DNA from: Bryopsis sp. KO-2023 | Taxonomy: Eukaryota; Chlorophyta; Ulvophyceae; Bryopsidales; Bryopsidaceae | Direction of reading: 5' to 3' | Assembly: GCA_030272585.1 (NCBI GenBank) | Contig: BSYQ01000004.1 | Location: 2,108,001-2,172,000 of the forward strand | Length of the DNA: 64,000 nucleotides | In this document: positions 46,001 through 57,800 of the stretch, piece after piece | How the letters are laid out: each line of letters opens with the position of its first letter | How positions within the stretch are numbered: position 1 is the first letter of the stretch | Position numbers and translations under genes: made by a program | The notes under the pieces: model-generated | Databases searched by the model: none | What the model saw: only the letters and a program-made list of their open reading frames with translations | What the model was told of the DNA's origin: nothing

Positions 46001-49000
46001 GTCAGCAAGGGTGGCTAAAGGTTTTGCTTTGTTGGACTACCCCCAGGTCAAGTGAATTCTCAGGCGGTGAAGTTTGTCAGGAATCGGGCGAAACGAAACG
46101 GAGGGGCTGCTTACCTGGTGGAGTCCCTGGCCAGCGGAAGGGTTGCTTTCCAGGATTGCGAGTATTCGTACAATTCTGCTGTGCGGGGGGGTGCCATTTT
46201 CATGAGCAGCATCGAGTGTTTGGAAATCCGGGCCTCCCATGGTGCAACGAATGTTTTCACCAGAAACAGGGCTGCTGCTGGGGGAGCTATGTATTTGAAA
46301 CCGATCAGTCAAGTCAACAACGATGTGAATGTGATGCAAGCGAATTTCGTGGGAAATGAAGCTTTGGTCGATTACCATGAGCTGGAGGAGGATTTTGATT
46401 TGCCTAGTTTGGAGGAAGCCGGCAATGGTGAGGAAGTAGACTGGTCTGCTTGACTGGATGAAGTGTTGGTTTGGCATTGTGGTTTACAGCAACATATCCA
46501 CTTCAAACAAACGATGCACAAGAGATTTTTTTAGTTTTCAGATGTATTGTGTTGAGGCAGCTGCTATGCAAAGGAGTAGTAATTGCACACTTGGGGGTTT
46601 TAGCATCAAAAAACCTATACAAACCTATCGGTTTTTTTTTCTTGTTTTCCTGTTTGCGTCTTTCACCTGCTCCCCTGGGTATTTTGGACTGGATGGTAGT
46701 TTTTTTTTCGCTCGACTTTTTGTTTATTTTGGTCTTTTTTTTTTCCTTCAGAGCGTCGAAAATTGCTGGAGGCTGAGGAAAATTTGATCTCAGAGTCGCT
46801 GGGTGGTCCATTGTTGGAGGCAACCGGGGACGATCCTTGCCTTCCAGGGGGGGGAGGTGCTATCTGTTTGGTTTTGACACAAGTGCCAGAGAGGGCCAGG
46901 GTCAACGCCGATGTTGCACAAGTGAAGTTCGACAGCAACAGTGCCAACACTGGAGGTAAGACTAGAATTTTTTTTTTGGGGGGGGGGAGGGAGGGTTAAT
47001 TCATTTCACTTTTTTTTTCTTCCTCATCGAAAATTGGGGATATCCCTGGAAGAAAGAGATTCCCCAATGTTGCTCTGTGCTGTCATTTTTTGTTTTGTAC
47101 TGCTGTTCAACTTTCTTTTTTGTGTTGCAATTTTGGAGGAGTTGGCAATCTAATGGGTTTTTTTTTTCTTTTGTTTTGTAGGTGCACTGTTCATCGCGAC
47201 AGAAAAGAACTCGGAATGGTTTGGTCATTGTCCTGAATCCACCACAGGGCTCTCCAGCAAACCATGCCGTGGGCTTGGGATTCGAGCCAGCAATTTTTCG
47301 GGGAACGATGCCACTGGGGCGGGTGGGGCGATGTTCATGACAGACTCCAATGCGGTGCACTACGACAGCTCGGTGAGTCATTTTCATTTTTTTTTTTTTT
47401 TGGGGGGGGGGGTTGAAGAAATAAAGATTGAAAGCAACACACAACACGTTGGTTGAAAAAAAAATAACTGGCTTGAAGGTCAAGTATTGCGTGAATGAAA
47501 AAGGGAAAAAACATGCTTTGCATTTTTCTGATGGGTTGTTTCAGTTCCACTCCGCCATGTGATGGTTGCTTGTTTTTTGTTCGCCTTTTTTTTTTTTCAA
47601 CGTTTTTTTCCGAAATCCCCCTCCCTCTTTTACCTAAAAATCTACTACAGGCCCCAGATGCCCAAACCGTCACACAAGGAATTTTTTTTCTGCATTTTTA
47701 TACCGTTTGCGTGTTTTGCATTGACAGCACAAGGAGCTGCCCCCGTTCAATTTCGTTCCATTGTCTCGATTGCTGTCGGGCGATGTCAGCGAAAAAGGGT
47801 TTTTGGGAAATAGTGTTTCGGTGGGAGGTTTCGGAATGGATGTTGCATCTAGGGCCACACATCTCGACCTCAGTGCAGGGAAAGGTACTCATTTAATTAA
47901 AAAAAAAAGTTGCACAGTTTTCTTATTCTAACTTTTTCGCTCCCTCAACATTGTGGAACCTCGACCCAGACAAAAGTAGATGTATATTTGAGAAAATTAA
48001 AACATTTCTTTCAAACAGAAGTATTTTTTTGAAAAAAAAATTGTGGGGAATTTTTGGGATTTTTTTTTGATTTTTTTATTGAAATATTTTGGGCAGATGA
48101 TGGCAAGGCATATTTCGTGGAGGATCATGTGAGCGGGACGAAGCTTCCACCCATCAAAGTCAAAATCATGGATGCGTACGGGGAAATCGTCTCAGCTGGG
48201 CTTTCTGATTCGAGTATGGGCCGAAAAAACAACTGCACATTCCACGAACCTCCCTTTCGAAACCCCTTGCTGACAAATATCATTGTTTCATTATCAAAAA
48301 ATATGAATTCTGGGGGATCACATCTTGGTGCGTTGTGTGTTTTTTTTACGAACAGTCATGAAGGTAACCGCCCGATCTGAAAACGTGGCGGGCCAGCTGG
48401 TTTCCACAGCAGTTGGTGGAGTGGTTACATTCGATTCACTCACTGTCACAGCAGACCCCGGCACATACAACCTAACCTTTGCAGCGGAAGGCCTCCCCCT
48501 GATCACCACAGAATTCTCGATCCGGGGATGCATGGTGGGGGAATTCAACGTCACCGACAAGAAAATATGCACCAACTGCTCCACCGGGTTTTATGGGCTA
48601 GACCCCATGGTGCCCTGTCAGCAGTGCGATGAAAAGGCTATGTGCAGTGGGGGGCCTGTGATTGTGCCGGTGGATGGGTGGTGGCATTCCACCCCGTTTT
48701 CTCCGTTGATTCATGAGTGTTTGACGGAGGAGGCGTGTGCTTTCGATGGGAGGAGCAATTTGCTGTCGTCGTTTTATCTGGACCGGCCAAATTTAGACCC
48801 TTCGAACGACACCGTGAAGAATGATGCTTATCCACAGTGCAACGACGTGAGTGTGGTTTTTTCGTTCAAGCGCTCCATTGCCCCCACGATGTTTCTCAAA
48901 GACCTTTTGAACCACAGTTATCAAATGCCCTCCTCCTCCCTGGATAAGTTAATTTTCAAAATGTCCCTGCATTTTTTTATCAAGTAAGAGCATTGCGGTT

Positions 49001-51613
49001 TTTTTTCATATAGCTGATCGTCTGAGCCCCAGACGTTGCATATTGTTGCATTTGAGGGAAAAAAAAATTCCAAAATCCAAAGCCAATCATATTTGGTGTT
49101 ATGCAATCGGGGGGTTACATGTTCCTTTTCGTCGATCGCTTATGACTAACCCCCCCCCTCCTTCTTTCTCGTTGTCGCAGGGTTACATGGGGGTGCTCTG
49201 TGGATCATGTTCTCTAGGGTATGGTCATTTCGCCGGTGGAGAATGCGTGAAATGCAACAAGAGCAAAAGACTGACGGCTCTGTTCATTTTTCTGGTGGCC
49301 CTCTGGACTCTGATCCTGCTGGGGTTCACCATACGGAGTGAACTTTCTGCCATTCGGGATTTCAACGAAATGCGGACCATCGTGGCAAGGAAGGCCAGAA
49401 AGAAAACCAGGCCGACACCCAGACAGATCAACACGGCTTCTCGAACGATATCCCCATTGCCTCCGAGCAAGAATTGTAGGTTTTGAGCAAAAAACGAAAA
49501 ATGCAAAAAGAAACCAAGTCCACAGCAAATAGCAGTTTATTTTTTAGGTTAATTTTTATTTTTTTACATTTTTTGGAGAGGGAGGGGTTGGCAACCTTTA
49601 AGTAATCCTTTTCCCTTTTTCCCCCCTTGGGTAAGTACAATGAGGGTGAGAAAGTCTGCAGTGGTCCATTTGCTGTACGAATGAGAAACATGGAGCATAG
49701 CTCATTGCTTTGTCTTATGGTTTTGCTTTCCAGTGGGTGCCATAAATCCTATGACCGTCTTTTATGGGGCTGAGAAGGAAACCACGAACGGAGGCTCCGT
49801 CCCAGATCAAACGTCCATCGAAGTTGTCTCCATCCATAAAACCAGAGACGTCACTCGGACAGCCGAAATTTGGTCGGAAAATGCCAATGCCAGTGTTGAC
49901 CACATCATTGCAGCCGAAAATGTCTCAGAAACAGTCAAGGTATGATGTGCGAAAAGAAAATATATATTTCATTCATTGACCCTGTGATATTTCACCTTAA
50001 TAGCCTCTCAAGGGGAAAGAAGATAGGGGTGTAATTCTAACCAAGACGTTGTGTCATTTCTGCAGATCGCGACCAATTTCCTTCAAGTTACCAGTGTGGC
50101 CCTTGCAATCAACGCAGATTGGACGAATGGCATCGAGAAAATGCTTGCTGTCCAAGGTGAGGAGCCGCAGGGTCATTTTCTGTTTCCAAAACAGGCACTC
50201 TCAAAATGTATTTTTCCTGAGAAAACCCAAGATAAAAAAAAAAAAGTTGTTTTTGTTATGCACAACTGGGCTGATTGTTTTCTTGCAGATATTCTTGCTG
50301 GTTTCTCCAATGGGGCATCCCTGGTGGCCCTGGATTGCGTGCTTGAACACGATTCATCGATCCCCATGTCGATCCGAGCTCTGATCATTCGCATAGCATT
50401 CCCCATGATTCTGCTGCTCATCATGGTCGCGCTCTTCTTCCTCTACTGGCTGTACCTCTATCGCAAACGTGGGGAGCCCATTGCCTACTTCCAGTCAAGG
50501 ACCATAATTTCTTTCCTGGTGGTGCTTTTTTTCGCATACGAATTCGTCACTCAGGAGTTGATGAGAACCCTGAACTGCGTGGAGGTCGACGCCGCCGATG
50601 GGGACGAATCGGGGTTCCCTTATTCTCAATACGCGATCGCTCAGGGGCGGTATTGGGGGGAGGACACCTCTTTGAAGTGTTTCGAGGGCAGTCATGCTCG
50701 GTTGGTCGGAATTCTGGGAGCCCCCGGATTGGTTGTGTTTTCTTTCGGAATCCCCTTGTTTTTGTTCATTTTCCTGCTCTGGAACAAGGAAAACGACAAG
50801 CTGAATGACCAGGCGTTCCTCAACACGTACGGCTTCTTCTTCCAGAACTACAAGGAGAAGTTCGTATACTGGGAGGTGGCCACCATGATGCGAAAAGCTC
50901 TGGTTGGAGGGATTGTGGTGTTTGCTTATCCGTTGGGGGCGAACCTCCAGGGTGTCCTCGCTTTGGGGGTTCTGATCGTTTCGCTGGTGTTGCACCTCGT
51001 GGCTCTTCCCTACAAATACAAGATGCTGAACATGCTGGAGGGCACCTCCCTGGTGGTGTCCATCTTCATGTTTTACTCGGGCATCGTGTTCAACGATTCC
51101 AACACTTCGGAGGCCGCCAGGATTTTCCTGAGCTCGCTGCTGGTGGTTTTGAATTTCGGGCTGGTGGTGCTCTTCGTGTTTCGAGGATTCCAGCAAGTGA
51201 ACAAGTTTTTCGCAGCCAAGCTCCATTGCTTGCAAGTGAGCGTTCCGGACACCTTCCTCGGGAGGCTGTACAAATTCACTTTGATAACTGTGTCCAGAGC
51301 GGCGGTGCAAGCACAGGAACAGGGGAAAAATCACCCCATCGTGAAAACCATGTCGAAGAGCATCCGTCAGTTGCAGACTCGGTCGGCCAAGCTGGGGAAA
51401 ACGGTGTCTAGGAGGGTGAGTAAAGTCAGACCTCAGCAACAAGGCGAGGGAGGAGGGCAATCCATGGGGGGAAGGGGGGGTGGTCTGGAATCCAGGGGGT
51501 CTGCTCACCAGCGAGGTCAAGTTTTGCATTTCCCTTCTTTCAGGACGGTGAGCAGCTCCTCGAAATCCAAAGGGCTGGGCAACATTCAAGAGGGTGCAGA
51601 GAAAAAGCGTTGA
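43051..51613 (+). CDS. Pmp-type beta-helix protein with Cys-rich stalk and multi-span membrane domain
   Basis: Fifteen exons: 43,051-43,168, 43,744-43,996, 44,358-44,892, 45,090-45,497, 45,674-45,845, 46,047-46,427, 46,752-46,955, 47,182-47,372, 47,728-47,884, 48,097-48,213, 48,356-48,846, 49,181-49,475, 49,734-49,939, 50,066-50,156, 50,289-51,613; 1,647 residues, every phase closes. Residues 1-34 resemble a signal peptide. Residues about 60-810 carry repeated GGA(I/V/L) and FxxN motifs typical of polymorphic-membrane-protein (Pmp) beta-helices, e.g. SLFENNTATYGGAL. Residues 915-1,040 hold a Cys-rich stalk (CTNCSTGFYG, CGSCSLGYGHF…CVKC). One hydrophobic span follows near 1,045, then about seven in the last exon (1,230-1,520), and a basic, Gly/Ser-rich tail. 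This plan suits a large surface receptor or adhesin; ligand unknown. Confidence 0.9.
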
Positions 51614-54600
51614 AAAAAGGGGGGTAAAAAAAGGGAAAGAAATCGAGTGTATATCGGTTTTTTCGGGCACTTCTTTTGTTGTTGTTGTTGGGGGTGTATG
51701 TCTAGAAATGAAAGACAGAATTGAAGGGGAAAAAAAGGGGACATTATTAGGAAAGAGAATCATATGTATTGATTTTTTTTCTTCTTAATTTGGTACTTGA
51801 GAGAAAGTAGATGGGTTTTGATGTGGATATCGCGCTGGGGTTTGAATTTTCTTGCATATATATATTTTCATGGAATTTCTCATGTTGTTTTTGGTGGTGT
51901 TTTTTGGTTGGTGGTTGCCAAGCAAGGGGTTGAGAAGAATGTTCGTCAGGAAAAAAGGGGTTGGGAAAAAAAAAGGAAGAAAGGATTAAGAATTGTGGGT
52001 CCCAATGTTCAAGAAAAAGGGGTGTGAAAAAAAAAAGAAAAAAAAAATTAAAAGAAAAAGAAAAAAGCCGACATGGTCATTCAAGTAGAATTTGTGGCAA
52101 GGCGGTTTCGGAGGGGAAAAAAAAACTATGAAAAAAAAATTGAGAAGATGTCGGCAGGAACCGTTTTTTTTTTTTTCATTTTGGAGGGGAGGGGGTGGCC
52201 AACAATGACTTGGAGGAGAATAAATTTTTTTTGGTGATTAACGAGAGAAGGGGGGAAGCGAATGGTTCAATCCTTAATAAATCAATTAAACAAAAGTAAA
52301 ACGAATTCGCTCCCTTGATGCTGTCGTGAATGGCTGAAGAGAAATGGACCCCCCCCCCCCTCCCCCCCGAAAAGAATTAGGGAGGGATGGGAACAGAACA
52401 AGTTCCGTATGTAAATCAACTCTCCCTGGTTTTATGGTGTAATCAAAAAAATTGAAGGGGAAAAAAAACACGGAAGATGAAACAGGCATGCAACCAGAAA
52501 TCGAAAATCTGTTGCTGTCCTGTTTCTGGTTCTTGTTAATGTTCCAGGGGTGAGGGTTTTTTTTTTTGGTTTTCTTTCATGTCGTGGATTTTTTGCTTTT
52601 GTACTGATTTTGCTAGTGAATAGGGGGGAAAAAAACAAAACATGTTCATAGTTTACATAGGGAGGTCATTGTGGGGAACATAAATTCACAAAAGAAAATA
52701 TCAATGCCTCCGTTTTATATGATTACAAACAAAAATCGAGAAAGGTGGAAAAACAAGCAATTAAAGAGAAAAAAGAAAAGGAGAAAAGAAAAACGTAATT
52801 GAGTTATTTTAGGAAAACTAGGGGGGGGGGGGTTATGGAGGAAAAAAAAAAGAGGGAACTTGGTCGCCTTTCATCTAGGGCTCCTTTGCATAAGTGATAT
52901 ACACGGCAACAATGGAGCAAATTTCATCGTTTTTTGTTTTGTTTTGCTTTTTTTTTTTTCCCTCGAAAACTTATTCACGGTCGTAGGAAAAAATGTTTAG
53001 ACAGAGCATGGGGTCCGGCATTGGTGAAAACGAAGTTTATGAAAAAAAAAAAAGAAAAAAAGAAGAAAAAAAACTGCAATCGAATGTCGCATCAGCTCCT
53101 TTTTGGGGCCAGGCAATAAATAAGTGTGGTGATCGATCGAAAATGGAAGAGGGGTGGACACTCCATAAACATGCATTTGTTTGTAATCAAACATCCCATT
53201 CAATTGTTTTTTTTAAGTGTGAATTTAGGGGTAAAAGAAGAGTTTTCGGCTTGCATTGCCTATTTATCAGGGAGCGATTGGGTTATATACTTTGGATGGT
53301 TACTTTTTTTTTGGTTTCGGTTAATCAACTTGGGAAAAGAAAAAGATTAAAGGAGAAAGAGGAACGCGTAGGGCAATGGGAAACGATTTAGTTATGAATG
53401 GAAAACGCCGCATGTCTGACTGAAATGTGTATATTTTTGAACGATGCATGGACGTTCTCTTTCTCCCTGCATGCATGCATGCATTGAGATGAGAAGTGGG
53501 TTTTTCTGGTCAGTTAGGAAATGTGTGGGAAAGGAAGACAAAAAAAGGTTTTGGAGTTTGAAGTGGGTTTTCGCAGCTGCACATATCATAAAGAGTCACC
53601 GTTTCAAAAAAGTCCTTGTCGAGAATTTCGAAGGGGGTATGTTTGATTTCCCATAGGAAGTCTTGCGGAGGAAATTTTTAAGATGAGAAACGAAAGGAGG
53701 GGGGGGGGGGACACGTATAGAGGAGGACGTATGGGTTTTCTTTCAGGATTTTTTGAAAATGTGTTATGCAATGTAACATGGGTTTCGACTTGTTCCACAC
53801 ACAGAAACATCCACAAATTGTCATCTAGTATCCGAAAAACACATACATGCATTCCTGTTTTTTTTTGTCAGTTCCTTCGGCAGGAATTTTGAAAGATTCC
53901 ATGCGGAATCCTCTGACATATAACCATTGCTACATGATAGATGTATGCAAAAAAAGGGGAGGTGGGCAGGGAAATAATCAGTAGAGGTTTTCGATTTGGT
54001 GGGACTCAGTTGTTATGCGATGGCCATATCTGAAAAATGTGTGCATTTTATTGTGTGGGTTATAAACCTTGTTTCTCTTCTTTGCTTTATTGGCTGCGAT
54101 TCTTTTCATCTTTTTTGATATAATGAGTCGAGAAATTGGAGGCGGAGGGTGTAAGAAACAAGGAATAAAGTAATATGCAGCGGGTGACCTTGTGTTTGCG
54201 AATGGATGTGCTGGTTCAATAAATTTGCTTGGAAGAAATAGAAATAAATGGAGTTGGGGTTCAATTTAAAGTTGTGTCAAAAACACTCACCGATGCAGTT
54301 TGGGTGGAAAGAAGAATAGCAGAACATAAAAGTACTGTCAATCCTGAGATGGGGTTGAAATAAAAATATTTGTTTGGGTGGGGGGGGGGGAAATCAATAG
54401 AGACAAGGTGCAAGATTGTTTTGCACTGCCTTGTTCTATATGTATTTTTTTAGAAAGACCTTGTAAAGGAGTCGCACCCTCGGCCTGGCAGAAGAAATAA
54501 AAGAGACCAAAATAATTCCTTGCATTGAATGAATTAGTGAATATATGAGAGGAAAAGTGTGTTGAATGCTTGTGCTGGCTGGGTTGAACCTTTTCAATAT

Positions 54601-54889
54601 TTTACCCTCCAACCCCCCCCCCCCCTTTTTTTCCCTTTCTTTTCCCTTCTTTTCCCTTCTTTTCCCTTCTTTTCCCTTTTTTTCCCTTTTTTTCCCTTTT
54701 TTTCCCTTTTTTTCCCTTTTTTTCCCTTTTTTTCCCTTTTTTTCCCTTTTTTTCATGTCTTGAACTGGAAGGGAAAAAGGGGGGGGGAGGGCGGGAATTG
54801 CAGAATTCAACAAGCCAAACTTGATCAGGATTACATAATTGCACTTTCTTAATGCCTACAATATGCAACACTACACAATCGTTTACAGT
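51614..54889. other. Non-coding, convergent 3' ends
   Basis: 3.3 kb between two convergent genes, rich in A, T and G homopolymers. No coding frame recognised. Contains CATG repeats at about 53,466-53,485 and the 10 bp repeat at 54,63x listed next. Confidence 0.55.
54628..54756. repeat. 10 bp pyrimidine repeat
   Basis: About 12-13 units of TTTCCCTTTT / TTTCCCTTCT preceded by a C-run. The purine-pyrimidine asymmetry makes it a candidate for triplex or slippage behaviour. It lies just beyond the 3' end of the SMC gene. Confidence 0.9.
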
Positions 54890-57800
54890 CTATTCTTCCT
54901 GCTGTTGGTCTGTTTTTGGAACGGGGAAAGTAATGGCTGCCGCGCTACCACCAGCGCTGTAGATCCCCACCAGACATCCCGCCCTTTCGAACACTTGGGG
55001 TTTGTGACTGACGACGATGTACTGAGCCGAAGATTGCTTTTGAATGTAGTCCGCCACTCGCACCGCGTTGGTCGTATCCAAAGCACAATCGATCTCGTCG
55101 AAAAAATAGAACGGCGAAGGGAAAGCCGCTTGCAATGCAAAAGAAAGCGACAATGTGGCAAGCGACTGTTGCCCGCCGCTCAGGGTAGAAAATGGACGCC
55201 AGCGTCGGCGATCGGGCCTGAATCGCATGCTACCAGTGTCATTGACTGACTGACAGCAGATGCATTCCACAAAAGAGAGCAACCTGCACATCTTCTTTCA
55301 AACACGTATCCAGGCTTCTGGAGCTGTGAAACATCCATTTATCTCTTTCCTGTCGCTCAACTTCACCCCGTATCAGCAAGAAACTGACCTGACGTCGAAG
55401 GTGACCCCCTCGCTGAACAGCATGCATTTATCTTCGGGAAAAGTGCAGTGTGCATCCCCATGGTCTCCAGTCATGTAGCGATACACTTCGGATAGCCTGC
55501 TGAACATTTTCGTTTTAAAGCACAAAGAATGAAAAAGGAATGCATTTGTTGCGTTTCTTTCCCAGTGGAAATTCTGGAAAAGGTGACGCTCTGAACAAAC
55601 ACAACATCTGGTCAAAAGCTCAAATATTTTGCTGTTCCTACTTGACGTTCACAAACTGCATTGCTGATAGGAATCTTTCGTAGCGCTCCTCCTCCAGATT
55701 CTCTTTTGCACAATACAACTGTGAAAGACGGTCGCTCTGCTGTTTGAGGTTCTTTTCAATCCCCTGAAAACAGCAGACAAAATATCGAAAAAACTGAAAA
55801 AGAATAATTTGTTCATGGTTGGACTGGTGACACTGGCGACACCAACTTTTTGATCGAATGTCAATTCCTCAACTGACCAAAAGCACCAAGCTCTGCGCAA
55901 TTTAGATGCATTTCTCAAACGATGAGCTCAGCAAAACAACGCAAGGAAAGGAGAAAAGGAGGGCAAGGCGAATTACCAGATTCCTTATCGAGTGAATAGA
56001 TCCACACTTTCAGGCAAAACGAAAAACGTTGAAAAGCATACGCTCAACGAAGATCGAGCGGACCTGCAAGGCTTCAACCGCGGCAAGGTCTTGGTCCAGC
56101 GCTTTTGGATCGATGGTTTTTTTGGCTAGCTCCAGACGAGTTTCCTCCCTCGACAAAGCGCACGCCTCCTCTTCGCAGCGCTGTTCAAAGTTTGACCCTG
56201 TGGAAAGCCTCAGCTCATCGATCGAAGTTGCTTGGCGACGATGGACGTCTCTGGGATATCGCCTTCGACCACGCTGCGAGCTAACTCCTATCAGTTTGGA
56301 AACCCCGACGGCAAAACAGCACCACTTCTTGAATCTCTACTTTCTGGGGGTTGCTTTGAAAGCATGGTGTCCGCAAGTCAAACAAAGAGATTCCAACATT
56401 TGAGTATCACAGATTGTTTTCTCAGGCGTTTCTCTAATTCCGTTTCACCCACCTTGCAGAGCACCAATTGCATCTCCTGTGGCGGTCTCTGAAACTTGTG
56501 GTGGCAATTCTTCCAGACAGGCTGTTATTCTTCGCGCTTGCTGCCTGATATCCGCCAACTCCTTTTGCACACTTTCGATGGATGACTCGGTGTCCTCGAG
56601 TTTCTCGTTCCAGCTATCCCTGGCTTTCGATTTCTTGGTTATCGCTTTCTTGAGCGATCGGAGCTGCTTCGTGGCGTCTGCGTGCAGCGACCTGAATGCA
56701 AAACGACAATTATCACTCGAAAACCAAGGTATATTTTTCCGAATTGAATTGAAGGTTCATTTTTGTGTTAACCTGGGGTCAATTGCTTACTTTGCTTGGG
56801 CTATCTCCTCGTCGAAACGATTCCTCTCGATGGCGGCACGCTCGTTTTTGTGCAAAAGGGCCTGGAGCTCACTGTCAGCATTTCTTTGGGCTTCCATGTC
56901 ATTTTCACCGTTCCTCAGCTGCCGCATCACCTGCGAACACTCTCAACCTTACACCGTCTGCACATACTTCAACGAGATGACTGCAAGAAAATTGGTCCGT
57001 TTTCGACTGAAAGAGTGTGTATTTCTCTCCAACATATTCCGTGCAAAAAAAAACCTACTCGGCCTCTATTTCGCTTTAAAAAACACCAAGTCGAGGGGAG
57101 AGTTTTCAGAAAACCTACATTTTTGGCATCGCTTTCGAGACGAGTTTTGGCGTCTTGCAGCTGCTTGCTCTGGTCGCGAATGTCCCGCAGCTTGCTCTCT
57201 GCTTTGATAAGATCTTGACCACCTTCGGTTTTGCATCGAAGAGCATCATACGCAGCCTGGAATACGAAGTACTTATTAACCGACCCTCAATGCTCAATAT
57301 TACTGCCACCAGGATGGAGAACAGGAAAGCATCATTCGTCTTTTTCTCACATAAAATTTGATGAAGGCTATAAATATGTCGGTGAACCTGAGCGCCTGCC
57401 GCCTTCGTTTTCAACTGATCCAGGGCGTCTGTCTGGGAACTGTTCTTTTGAAGATTTTCCAGCTCTGTTTCGGCTTCCTTCAATTTTTGCTTCGAATTCT
57501 GGGGGTCCGCATCCACCCTCTGAACACTTGTTTTCTCAAATAGAATCGAGAGCTTTTTTTCTTTGGAGATCAAGGCGTCGAGCTCATGGCGGCGTTTCAA
57601 CAACACATCCTCCGCCTCCCCCACCTGAAACCAGTCAGAATTTTTTACTCAGAAAAACCATATGTGCACAACATTTCCACTGTATGTTTTTAATATTCTG
57701 CGGACGTCGCCAAAGAATGATTTTTATGGTCTCATGAGAATGAAAGTTTTTTTAGAGCCACCTCAAATATTGCATCCATATGAAATTATAAACTGAAATT

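Noticed and set aside
47650-47690. Extra exon of the Pmp-type gene after CTACAG at 47,650
   Set aside because: No usable donor follows, and joining 47,372 directly to 47,728 keeps the frame.
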